A DNA stretch of 64,000 bases from Flavobacterium sp. JAS. GTDB taxonomy: Bacteria; Bacteroidota; Bacteroidia; Flavobacteriales; Flavobacteriaceae. The stretch is taken from NCBI RefSeq assembly GCF_020991455.1, contig NZ_JAJMOX010000013.1:1-64000 (forward strand), written 5' to 3'. The notes beneath the pieces were generated by a model, which ran no database searches, was not told where the DNA came from, and saw nothing but the letters and a program-made list of their open reading frames with translations. Shown here one piece after another: positions 7,838-15,396 of the stretch; position 1 is the first letter of the stretch, and every line of letters starts with the position of its first letter. The position numbers and the translations under genes are program-made.

Positions 7838-8956
7838 TTAAGACGTTTTTCGATAATTAAGAATGGCAGCAAAATTCAACACAATTGCAAAACCCATTAT
7901 TATCAGAATATGTTTTGAAATATCCCTAAAACCGCTTCCTTTTATGATAACCATTCGCATCACATCTATAAAATAGCTTATCGGATTAAATTTCGAAACC
8001 TTTTTTGCCCAATCCGGCATGCTGTCAATTGGTGTAAACAAACCACCCATTAAAACAAAGATCATCACAAAGAAAAACATGATTAACATTGCTTGTTGCT
8101 GCGTTTCGCAAATGGTTGATATCAATAAACCAAAGCCTAAAATTGCCAATAAATAAACGCAAACAAAGGCATATAAAACCAATAAATTTCCTAACGGAAT
8201 TATGCCATAAAATAACCATCCAACCAATAATCCCAGGGTAAATACAACATTGCCCAGAATCCAGAACGGAATCAATTTCCCTAATATAAAATGATATTTT
8301 TTGACCGGAGAAACATTGATTTGCTCAATTGTTCCGGCTTCTTTTTCTTTTACAATATTCAAAGCCGAAAGGAATCCGCCCACAAGGGTAACCAAAATCG
8401 CCAAGATTCCCGGAACCATATACAATCTATAATTCATATGCGGATTGTACCAGTTTGAAGAAGCAATTTCTATTTGCGGCATTGGATTAAAACTGCCTTT
8501 CGGATTATTCTTCACTCTCAATTCATTGTTATAATCTCGTATAATATCAGAAATATATCCGGCACCCAAACCTGCTTTCGTTCCGTTTATGGCATTTACG
8601 CCAATAAAAAGCTGTTGGTGATTCTCGCGCATTAAATCCTGCTCAAAACCGTGTGGAATTTCCAGAATTAAATCGGCGCGATCTTCTTCAACCTGAGTAA
8701 AAGCTTGTTTATAAGAGTCGTTGTAACTGCGAAGTTTAAAATATCCCGAAGCCACAACTTTATTAATCAAATCTCTCGAATAATCAGATCGGTCATTGTC
8801 TACAACTGCCAGATTGATGTTTTTAATTTCATAATTCGCAGCAAGTGGTAAAATAATAAGCTGTATAACAGGCATTACCATTATCACCGCCAATATAGCG
8901 CGATTGCGGAATATTTGTTTGAATTCTTTGATGAGCAAAAATTTTATAATTCTCAT
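7838..8956 (-). CDS. ABC-2 family efflux permease (YbhR-like), last gene of the operon
   Basis: The 372-residue product has the ABC-2 exporter plan: one N-terminal membrane helix (about 20-40, after KEFKQIFRNRAI), a large periplasmic loop to about 170, and five C-terminal helices. The stretch VKEKEAGTIEQINVSPVKKYHFILGK marks the conserved cytoplasmic coupling region. It pairs with the next permease to form the channel of a MacAB-unlike, YbhGFSR-type drug exporter. Its ATG overlaps the stop of the upstream permease in TAATG, showing translational coupling. It closes the operon with the terminator at 7786-7818. Confidence 0.9.
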   Translation of the reverse strand: MRIIKFLLIKEFKQIFRNRAILAVIMVMPVIQLIILPLAANYEIKNINLAVVDNDRSDYSRDLINKVVASGYFKLRSYNDSYKQAFTQVEEDRADLILEIPHGFEQDLMRENHQQLFIGVNAINGTKAGLGAGYISDIIRDYNNELRVKNNPKGSFNPMPQIEIASSNWYNPHMNYRLYMVPGILAILVTLVGGFLSALNIVKEKEAGTIEQINVSPVKKYHFILGKLIPFWILGNVVFTLGLLVGWLFYGIIPLGNLLVLYAFVCVYLLAILGFGLLISTICETQQQAMLIMFFFVMIFVLMGGLFTPIDSMPDWAKKVSKFNPISYFIDVMRMVIIKGSGFRDISKHILIIMGFAIVLNFAAILNYRKTS

Positions 8957-10059
8957 TACAAACGTATTTTAAAGCTTTTAAGGCTAATTATCAATAAGAA
9001 AAGCGTAATCCCAAAGAGAATCAGAGTTTCTTTCCACACATACGAAAATCCTAATCCCTTGATCATAATTCCTTTTACAATGATGTAATACCATTTTGAA
9101 GGCACTATATTCGAAAACCATTGCAAAGGAACCGGCATATTCTCTATCGGGAACATAAAACCGCTAAAAAGCAATGTCGGCAAAAGCATTCCTAATAAAG
9201 AAATCAACATGGCAGTTTGCATCGAATCTGTTTTTACCGAAATAAATATTCCTAACGTTAAACAGGTTATGATAAACAAAGTGCTTTCGGCAAAAAGCAA
9301 CAAAATATTCCCCACAATAGGAAGATCAAGCACAAAAACGCTCAATGCTAAAATAGAAATCACATTTACCATCGAAAGCAACAAATACGGAACTGCTTTT
9401 GAGAGTATTACCATAAGAGGTTTAAAAGGCGAAACCAAAAGAATTTCCATTGTTCCGGTTTCTTTTTCTTTCACGATAGAAATTGCCGTCATCATGACAC
9501 AAACCAGCATTAATACCAAAGCCATAACTCCGGGAACAAAATTTGGAGCACCTTTTAACTGCGGATTATACAACATTTTTACTTCTGGTTTAATTTGATA
9601 CGGAACTGGATTATTTTCCTTCATTTGCGCCTGATAATCGCCTATTATCGATGATAGATAATTGGTTAATGTTGTCGCATTATTAGGGTCTGATGCATCT
9701 GCAATAACCTGAATCTGCGCTTTGTTCTGATGTAATAACTGATTGTTAAATCCTTCCGGAAATACAATTGCCATTTTTATTTCTCCAGTTCTAAAAGCCG
9801 CTTCGAGTGCTGCACTTCCGGCAAGGCTTTTCGTAATTTCAAAATAACGGCTCGCTTCGATTTTAGTAATGATTTCCTGCGAAGCCATATCTTTAGCATA
9901 ATCGACAACCACGATTTCCGAATTTTTTACTTCGTTTGTCAAGGCAAAACCAAAAATCAGGATTTGCACAATTGGCATCCCAAACAGAATAAATAGTGTT
10001 TTCTTGTCGCGCAGTACGTGCAAAAACTCTTTCCTTACAAATGTCAAAAACTGTTTCAT
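8956..10059 (-). CDS. ABC-2 family efflux permease (YbhS-like)
   Basis: The 367-residue product shares the architecture of its neighbour: N-terminal helix (about 18-38 in KKTLFILFGMPIVQILIFGFAL), a periplasmic domain of about 130 residues, then five membrane helices. IVKEKETGTMEILLVSPFKP is the coupling helix motif of the ABC-2 family. The two permeases are diverged paralogues and should form a heterodimer in the inner membrane. Its start lies 8 bases after the stop of the ATPase gene upstream, and its stop overlaps the next ATG by one base. Confidence 0.9.
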   Translation of the reverse strand: MKQFLTFVRKEFLHVLRDKKTLFILFGMPIVQILIFGFALTNEVKNSEIVVVDYAKDMASQEIITKIEASRYFEITKSLAGSAALEAAFRTGEIKMAIVFPEGFNNQLLHQNKAQIQVIADASDPNNATTLTNYLSSIIGDYQAQMKENNPVPYQIKPEVKMLYNPQLKGAPNFVPGVMALVLMLVCVMMTAISIVKEKETGTMEILLVSPFKPLMVILSKAVPYLLLSMVNVISILALSVFVLDLPIVGNILLLFAESTLFIITCLTLGIFISVKTDSMQTAMLISLLGMLLPTLLFSGFMFPIENMPVPLQWFSNIVPSKWYYIIVKGIMIKGLGFSYVWKETLILFGITLFLLIISLKSFKIRL

Positions 10060-10067
10060 ATCTCTAA

Positions 10068-10808
10068 TTATTCTCCGCGTTTTGCTTCTCTTGCTAAATG
10101 ATAAAAGACCTCGTCCATTGTGGCAGAGTCAAATTGTTTTTTTAGATTAGTTGGCGTATCCAGTGCTTCTACCCTGCCATCGACCATTATTGAAACTCTG
10201 TTGCAATACTCCGCTTCATCCATATAATGTGTCGTTACAAAAATGGTAATTCCGTTTCCTGAAGCTTCATAAATTAAATCCCAAAATTGCCTACGAGTAA
10301 CAGGATCAACACCTCCCGTTGGTTCATCAAGAAATACAATTTCCGGTTTGTGAATTATCGCAGTCGAAAATGCCAGTTTTTGTTTCCATCCTAATGGAAG
10401 TGAACCTACTCTTTTATTCGCCTGATCTTCCATGCCTAATTGTTTTAAAAGTGAAGCGCTATTTTCTTTAATCGCTTTATCCGAAAGTCCATAAATTCCA
10501 GCAAAAAATGTAATGTTTTCCTGCACCGTCAAATCATCATACAAAGAGAATTTCTGACTCATATAACCAATACTCTTCTTTATTTTCTCTGTTTCTTTAT
10601 ACACATTAAATCCAGCAATTGTAGCTTCTCCCGATGTTGGAATCGATAATCCACACAGCATTCGCATTGCGGTCGTTTTTCCCGCTCCATTTGCTCCAAG
10701 AAAACCAAAAATTTCGCCTTTTTGCACGTCAAAAGTGATGGAATCTACGGCTGTAAAATTTCCAAATCGTTTGGTTAATGCATTGCATGAAATTACTTTT
10801 TCATTCAT
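10068..10808 (-). CDS. ABC exporter ATPase with degenerate signature (YbhF C-terminal half-like)
   Basis: This 246-residue ATPase has a Walker A GANGAGKT (residues 38-45), Walker B FLDEP with catalytic Glu162, and a normal H-loop His194 (TTHYMDE). Its ABC signature is degenerate: SLPLGWKQK instead of LSGGQKQ. Together with the ATPase at 11082-11990, which has the opposite defect, it should form one canonical and one degenerate ATP site. In E. coli YbhF the two halves are fused in one chain; here they are separate genes, split by a 273-bp gap containing two repeat elements. Confidence 0.9.
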   Translation of the reverse strand: MNEKVISCNALTKRFGNFTAVDSITFDVQKGEIFGFLGANGAGKTTAMRMLCGLSIPTSGEATIAGFNVYKETEKIKKSIGYMSQKFSLYDDLTVQENITFFAGIYGLSDKAIKENSASLLKQLGMEDQANKRVGSLPLGWKQKLAFSTAIIHKPEIVFLDEPTGGVDPVTRRQFWDLIYEASGNGITIFVTTHYMDEAEYCNRVSIMVDGRVEALDTPTNLKKQFDSATMDEVFYHLAREAKRGE

Positions 10809-10865
10809 AATTGTTGATTTTAAACCGTTTTGGTAAGCTACTATTAATACAAACCTTTCTCAATC

Positions 10866-10996
10866 TTGTCATTTCGACGGAGGAGACTCGAGCGATAGCG
10901 AACAGACGAAGTAAATCCTCGCAAGAAACTCCGCAATCAAAAGTCTTAATCTTTGTCGAGCTACTCGCGGAGATCCCTCGTTCCTCGGGATGACAA
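10866..10996. repeat. About 131-bp repeat with imperfect inverted ends
   Basis: The ends TTGTCATTTCGA (10866-10877) and TCGGGATGACAA (10985-10996) form imperfect terminal inverted repeats, and the body is GC-richer than its surroundings with CGAG/CTCG words on both halves. Elements with TTGTCAT...ATGACAA ends are familiar as intergenic repeats in Flavobacterium and relatives. It lies inside the efflux operon between the two ATPase genes. A 60-codon frame across it is not a gene. Confidence 0.65.
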
Positions 10997-11033
10997 AAAT
11001 GCGCTGACTCACTTTAAGTATAAACTACAACAT

Positions 11034-11061
11034 CTTTGTCAAAGTTCAAAACTTTGACAAA
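11034..11061. repeat. TTGTCAAAGTT hairpin, copy 1
   Basis: CTTTGTCAAAGTT (11034-11046) pairs with AACTTTGACAAA (11050-11061) around 3 bases. Nearly the same hairpin occurs at 21103-21131 and 49678-49706. There is no poly-T tail on the minus strand, so it need not stop transcription of the operon. Confidence 0.75.
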
Positions 11062-11081
11062 TGTCATGACCTCCCTAATCT

Positions 11082-11990
11082 TTAACTCAAGAGCTTAATA
11101 AAGCTGTCTTCAATCGTTACTTCAGATTCTTTTATCTCGATATTTTTAATTCCTTTACTTTCTAAAAACTGCTTTAAATCTCCTTTATCAGGATTTCCTT
11201 TGAAAGAAAAATGAGCAAATTCTCCAAAAGCATAACTCGAAAGTCGGTTGGGATATAATGCCAAAGCTTTTAGAAGCGGATACATTTCGGAAGCTTTTAC
11301 CGCAAAAAGCACATCTGGATAATTACTGATTATATTTTTGGGAGTATCTATCGATAATATTTTTCCGTCTTGTATCAAGGCAATTCTATCGCAAAGATTG
11401 GCTTCGTCCATATAAGGCGTTGATACGATAATGGTAATATCCTGCTGTTTTAGTTTCTTGAGCATTTCCCAAAATTCCTTTCTTGAAACGGGATCAACTC
11501 CGGTCGTTGGTTCGTCCAAAAACAAAACATTAGGTTTGTGAATCAACGCACAGCACAGTGCCAGCTTTTGTTTCATTCCGCCTGATAGTTTTCCTGCTCT
11601 TCGGGTTTTAAAAGGTTCAATCTGAATGTAAATATCTTTTATCAAATCATAATTTTCCTCAATCGTGGTTCCGAATAAAGTGGCGAAAAAATTCAGGTTT
11701 TCTTCGACAGTCAAATCCTGATATAACGAGAATTTTCCGGGCATATATCCAATTGTGTTCCGAATCGCTTTAAAATCTTTTACCACATCAAGACCATCAA
11801 CTGTAGCCGAACCCTGATCTGCAAGTAAAAGTGTCGTCAGAATTCTGAAAATACTGGTTTTTCCAGCACCGTCAGGACCAATTAAGCCAAAAAGTTCGCC
11901 TTTATTTACGGAGAAAGAAACATCGTTTACGGCGACTTTCTTTTCCTTCCCGTAGGTTTTGACAATATTTTTTACAACAACGGATTCCAT
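11082..11990 (-). CDS. ABC exporter ATPase lacking the H-loop His (YbhF N-terminal half-like)
   Basis: The 302-residue ATPase has Walker A GPDGAGKT (38-45), a consensus signature KLSGGMKQK (about 134-142) and Walker B FLDEP with Glu160, but the H-loop position reads STPYMDE, with Pro192 in place of His. About 60 extra residues follow the ATPase domain, as in exporters where this tail contacts the permease. Its partner at 10068 has the His but a broken signature. The start codon overlaps the stop of the HlyD gene as TAATG, so the two are translationally coupled. Confidence 0.9.
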   Translation of the reverse strand: MESVVVKNIVKTYGKEKKVAVNDVSFSVNKGELFGLIGPDGAGKTSIFRILTTLLLADQGSATVDGLDVVKDFKAIRNTIGYMPGKFSLYQDLTVEENLNFFATLFGTTIEENYDLIKDIYIQIEPFKTRRAGKLSGGMKQKLALCCALIHKPNVLFLDEPTTGVDPVSRKEFWEMLKKLKQQDITIIVSTPYMDEANLCDRIALIQDGKILSIDTPKNIISNYPDVLFAVKASEMYPLLKALALYPNRLSSYAFGEFAHFSFKGNPDKGDLKQFLESKGIKNIEIKESEVTIEDSFIKLLS

Positions 11991-12883
11991 TATTTCGAAA
12001 GTTTTATTTCGCCATACATTCCAATTTTAAGATAACCCTCATTTTTGACTCTAACCTTCATGGCATAAACCAAATTGGCACGTTCGTCTTTTGTCTGAAT
12101 CGTTTTTGGCGTAAACTCCGCCTTATCGCTAATCCACTCTACAACACCTTCATATTCTTTATAGGTTTTGTTTGTGGCATCAACAAAAACCTTCACTTTA
12201 TCATTCAATTTAACCGTTGGTAATTGATCTCCGGTAATATAAACCCTTAAAATTATAGTCGATAAATCTGCGATTTTATACAGTGGCTTGCCAATCGTTG
12301 CCATTTCGCCAGCTTCGGCATATTTTGTCAAAACCGTTCCATTGGTTTTGTTTACGATTTTCGATTTTGATAATTGGTCTTTAATTTGGCTTATTTGCAC
12401 TTTCAAAGTTTGTGTTTCATCATCGATTCCGGTTGTACTAATATTCAGCTGAGTTTGCAAAGCGGTAATTTGTTTTTGAATCACAGCAACTTTTGTTGTA
12501 GCATCATCAAGTTGTTTTCTGGTTGCTGCATCAGCTTTTACAAGATTTTGCATGCGTTGCTGATCGATTTTCGCCTGACGCAATTCTTCTCTGTAAACAT
12601 CCAATTGCGAATTGATATCCGGTTTTTTACTTTGTGTTGCTTTAATTTGCGCCAATAATTGATCTCGCTTAAGCGAAAGTTGGATCGTATCGATATAACC
12701 CACAACCTGACCTTCTTTTAAGGCATTTCCTTCCTCGACTTTTAATTCTTTGATTATTCCGCCTGCTTCTGCCGGAATAATCGTTTCTACGGCTTCAAAA
12801 GTCCCCGTGGCATCAAATTCATTCTTATTATCAGAACATGATGTTGCAAATGCTGCTATTGTTATGAATAGTATTCTTTTCAT
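11990..12883 (-). CDS. HlyD/YbhG-type membrane-fusion lipoprotein
   Basis: The 297-residue product starts with a lipoprotein signal (ITIAAFATSC, lipidated Cys16). Residues about 28-60 form the first half of a biotinyl-lipoyl domain (EAVETIIPAEAGGIIKELKVEEGNALKEGQ), about 70-185 a long coiled-coil hairpin, and about 185-215 the second lipoyl half (TNGTVLTKYAEAGEMATIGKPLYKI), followed by a beta-barrel domain. It bridges the inner-membrane ABC exporter and the TolC-like outer-membrane channel. Being lipid-anchored rather than having a membrane helix is typical for Bacteroidota. It is 8 bp after tolC in the operon. Confidence 0.92.
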   Translation of the reverse strand: MKRILFITIAAFATSCSDNKNEFDATGTFEAVETIIPAEAGGIIKELKVEEGNALKEGQVVGYIDTIQLSLKRDQLLAQIKATQSKKPDINSQLDVYREELRQAKIDQQRMQNLVKADAATRKQLDDATTKVAVIQKQITALQTQLNISTTGIDDETQTLKVQISQIKDQLSKSKIVNKTNGTVLTKYAEAGEMATIGKPLYKIADLSTIILRVYITGDQLPTVKLNDKVKVFVDATNKTYKEYEGVVEWISDKAEFTPKTIQTKDERANLVYAMKVRVKNEGYLKIGMYGEIKLSK

Positions 12884-12891
12884 CTTTATAA

Positions 12892-14163
12892 TTAATTACC
12901 GGTTATTAATTTTTGTCTGTATTGCGCCAGAAGCAAATCTGTTTCATGGATTATTTTGTTCTGTGTTGCCGTATTTTCCTCGTTTACTTCGCGCAAATAA
13001 TCACTGGAATCAATGACACCGTTTTCTAATTGTGCCAAAGCTGCCTTTTTTACATTATTTCTAAGTGTTATAATTTCATTGTCCGAAACAAGATATTCTT
13101 GCAGTTTTGTGATTTCGGCATTTTGCTGTTTCACAGATTGATTGGTATTGAAAAGGAAAACTTCTTTATCGACTTCGAGTTGTTGCTTGTTGATATCGAT
13201 AATCTGCTTTTGTTTTTTATCCGTATAAAGTCCGGTTAACGACCAATTAAGTTTAACACCTCCAATATAATAACCTTTCCAGCCTTCTTCGAGCATATTC
13301 AATCCCGGATTTCCCACACCGCCTTGCACGAAAAAATTAAACTTGGGTAAATTCTGAATTTCAATCGTTTTTTTGCCGAGTTCCAAACTTTCATTTCGAT
13401 AACTAAAAAGTTCCAGTTCAGGACGTTTTATTTCTGTTGAATTGACAACATTTGCGGGAGTTTCCAGTTGTGTGTCCGAAGCCAATTCTGAGTTAATGAA
13501 AAGCCCGAGCATGTCTAAATATGATTTTTTGTAATTGCGAATCCCAATTGCCATTTGATCAACTTTGAGGTATTCTGCTTTAAGTAAATCTAGATTACTT
13601 CTATAAGCTGTACCGTTTGCAAGTTGTGCCTCGACGGTTTTCATTCCGATGTTGATGTCGTTTTTAAGCAAATCATTCTGACGAAGCTGTTCTTCAAAAA
13701 CAAGGATTCCGAAATAAAGCTCGGTAATACGCTGTTTTACGGCATACAAATCGACTTTGAGTTGTTGTTCCGAAACTTTGGTTTGCTTTTCGACAATTTC
13801 TTTCTGTTGTTTCAAAGCACCGCCGTCATAAATAAGCTGATTTACTTCCGCGTAAGCGCGGTATTGATCGTTCTTTAAAATAGGCACTTCAAGCCCCGGA
13901 AGCCGAACGGGCAATTTTGTAACATCTGATTGATACGTCGCCTGACCAAAAATGTCAAACTTTGGATAATATCCTTTTGCAATATTATCAATCGTGTATT
14001 CGCTGCTTTTGACAATCAAATCTCTTTTTTTAGATAACGGATAATTTTCTTCTGCCAATGCATAACAGTCATCAAGCTTTAAGATCTTGCGTTCTTGCTG
14101 TGCATAAAACTGAAATACAGGAAAAACAACCAGTACAACAACTAATAACCTTTTCATAATCAT
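12892..14163 (-). CDS. TolC-family outer-membrane efflux channel
   Basis: The 423-residue product has a signal peptide (about 1-22, ending FYAQ) and two outer-membrane efflux protein repeats, each with long amphipathic helices: LKLDDCYALAEENYPLSKKRDL opens the first, and RPELELFSYRNESLELGKKTIEIQNLPKFNFF the second. It forms the trimeric outer-membrane exit duct for the ABC exporter encoded after it. It is the first gene of the operon tolC-hlyD-ATPase-ATPase-permease-permease. Its 5' region carries a 132-bp inverted repeat and, before that, a TetR-type operator. Confidence 0.92.
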   Translation of the reverse strand: MIMKRLLVVVLVVFPVFQFYAQQERKILKLDDCYALAEENYPLSKKRDLIVKSSEYTIDNIAKGYYPKFDIFGQATYQSDVTKLPVRLPGLEVPILKNDQYRAYAEVNQLIYDGGALKQQKEIVEKQTKVSEQQLKVDLYAVKQRITELYFGILVFEEQLRQNDLLKNDINIGMKTVEAQLANGTAYRSNLDLLKAEYLKVDQMAIGIRNYKKSYLDMLGLFINSELASDTQLETPANVVNSTEIKRPELELFSYRNESLELGKKTIEIQNLPKFNFFVQGGVGNPGLNMLEEGWKGYYIGGVKLNWSLTGLYTDKKQKQIIDINKQQLEVDKEVFLFNTNQSVKQQNAEITKLQEYLVSDNEIITLRNNVKKAALAQLENGVIDSSDYLREVNEENTATQNKIIHETDLLLAQYRQKLITGN

Positions 14164-14212
14164 TTTTTTTTATTATTTAAACCCGTTAGGTGTAATTACT
14201 AAAATTTCATTT

Positions 14213-14344
14213 AACACATAGAAACATAGATTTTGAATCTGTAAAAAGAGTATAAAAAGAAACATGTTTCTCACACATAGCTATGTGTGTTAATGCAAGT
14301 GAAACGCCTTTTTTGAGCGTACAGAGGCTATGTTTCTATGTGTT
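14213..14344. repeat. ACACATAGAAACATAG inverted-repeat element, copy 1
   Basis: Arms AACACATAGAAACATAG (14213-14229) and CTATGTTTCTATGTGTT (14328-14344) are perfect 17-bp complements. The centre holds another perfect palindrome, CACACATAGCTATGTGTG (14272-14289). Related copies lie at 18176-18313 and 55298-55436. Here it sits in the 5' leader of the efflux operon, between the operator and tolC. Confidence 0.85.
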
Positions 14345-14381
14345 AACAATAATTACGCTCACAACTTATTTAATATTTCGT

Positions 14382-14399
14382 TTTAATCATTTGATTAAA
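14382..14399. promoter_or_regulatory. TetR operator in front of the efflux operon
   Basis: TTTAATCA-TT-TGATTAAA is an 18-bp near-perfect palindrome with 8-bp arms. The same site, in the opposite orientation, lies in front of tetR at 15075-15092. It is 219 bases before the tolC start and 19 bases after the tetR stop. Confidence 0.75.
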
Positions 14400-14417
14400 T
14401 TAAGTCCAAAAAAATAG

Positions 14418-15020
14418 CTACGAATCAATCATAGCTTTAAACCATTTTACAATTAATACCTTTCTTTCTTCTGTAAAATCACTTAATTGATTTGCTGAAA
14501 GAATTCCTGTAGACTCTAAAACAGGTTTTGCAATAAACGGAAAAATACACATCGATAAAACGTTTATAATAAAATGCAACGGATGTATATCTGGTCTTCT
14601 TTCTACTAATTGCTTCACAAAATAAGATTCTGTCAACAATTTTCCAGCTTGCATTTTATTACCAAAATGCTCCGGATTGTTTCGTATTTCGCTTAAAACA
14701 AACAATGGCAATCCAGGATTTTGCGTCAGCATTGTAATATAAGCGTCCGCAATCAAAGTTACTTTTTCGTCTAGAGAAGTATTTTGATTATTAACAATTG
14801 GTGCAATTACTCCAAACAATTTGGCTACTTTCTCTACCATTACTAGCTCAAAAAGTTTTTCTTTACTTCTAAAGTAATAGTTTAATAAAGCGAGGTTAAT
14901 TCCTGCTTCTTCAGCAATATCACGAGTACGCGTAGCCGAATATCCTTTTTGTGTGAATACAGTGCGGGCTGCTTCTTTTATTTTTTCCTCGGTGCTTGCG
15001 TCTTTGCTTTTTGGTGCCAT
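14418..15020 (-). CDS. TetR-family repressor of the efflux operon
   Basis: The N-terminal domain is a TetR helix-turn-helix: EEKIKEAARTVFTQKGYSATRTRDIAEEAGINLALLNYYFRSKEKLFE. The C-terminal ligand domain (about 80-200) is generic. I chose the ATG at 15020 (MAPKSKDAS) over the frame start at 15041, because the -7 box at 15039-15046 would place the transcription start near 15033. It is encoded directly upstream of, and on the same strand as, the tolC operon. The same 18-bp palindrome precedes both, so it most likely represses itself and the pump until a drug-like ligand binds. Confidence 0.88.
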   Translation of the reverse strand: MAPKSKDASTEEKIKEAARTVFTQKGYSATRTRDIAEEAGINLALLNYYFRSKEKLFELVMVEKVAKLFGVIAPIVNNQNTSLDEKVTLIADAYITMLTQNPGLPLFVLSEIRNNPEHFGNKMQAGKLLTESYFVKQLVERRPDIHPLHFIINVLSMCIFPFIAKPVLESTGILSANQLSDFTEERKVLIVKWFKAMIDS

Positions 15021-15038
15021 AATTTTTTTAATCTGAGG

Positions 15039-15072
15039 CAAAGATATAAATTAATTCTAGAATTAAACACAA
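15039..15072 (-). promoter_or_regulatory. tetR promoter with internal palindrome
   Basis: On the minus strand the -7 box TATCTTTG (15039-15046) is a perfect match, and a TTG (15070-15072) lies 23 bases upstream. Between them is a perfect 16-bp palindrome TTAATTCTAGAATTAA (15051-15066), a possible second operator. Confidence 0.6.
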
Positions 15073-15074
15073 GA

Positions 15075-15092
15075 TTTAATCAAATGATTAAA
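15075..15092. promoter_or_regulatory. TetR operator in front of tetR
   Basis: TTTAATCA-AA-TGATTAAA repeats the 8-bp arms of the site at 14382-14399 with the centre reversed. It lies immediately upstream of the -33 region of the tetR promoter, consistent with autorepression. Confidence 0.75.
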
Positions 15093-15396
15093 AATTAAAA
15101 ATAACTAATTTTAAAATCCATCGAAAAGTGAAAAAATTTAACAGATGACTTTCTAACAAAAAAAGAAGCTAATTCTATCGTTTGAAGTGTGTTTATCTGG
15201 CCATTTTATTCCTTTTTTTAATTCCAATAGAAACAAACTTTTTCTAACAACATCAGCAAACAATAAACATAAACCGTAATTAACTCCTTATAAAATAATT
15301 AAATCGTTTATTTTTTAACATTATATTATTATTTTTATTATCATTGTAGCACAGTATAGTATAGTACTGCATCTTAACTATTTAAAATAAATTATT
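15093..15396. other. 304-bp gap before the alpha-galactosidase gene
   Basis: It is strongly AT-rich and holds no frame of note. Close to the gene is the direct run AGTATAGTATAGTACT (about 15353-15368), but no consensus promoter could be placed. Confidence 0.4.

Noticed and set aside
9209..9598. 129-codon plus-strand frame in the ABC permease gene
   Set aside because: Fully antisense to a clear permease with strong motifs.
10811..10993. 60-codon frame between the ABC ATPase genes
   Set aside because: It covers the 131-bp repeat and has no promoter or conserved motif.
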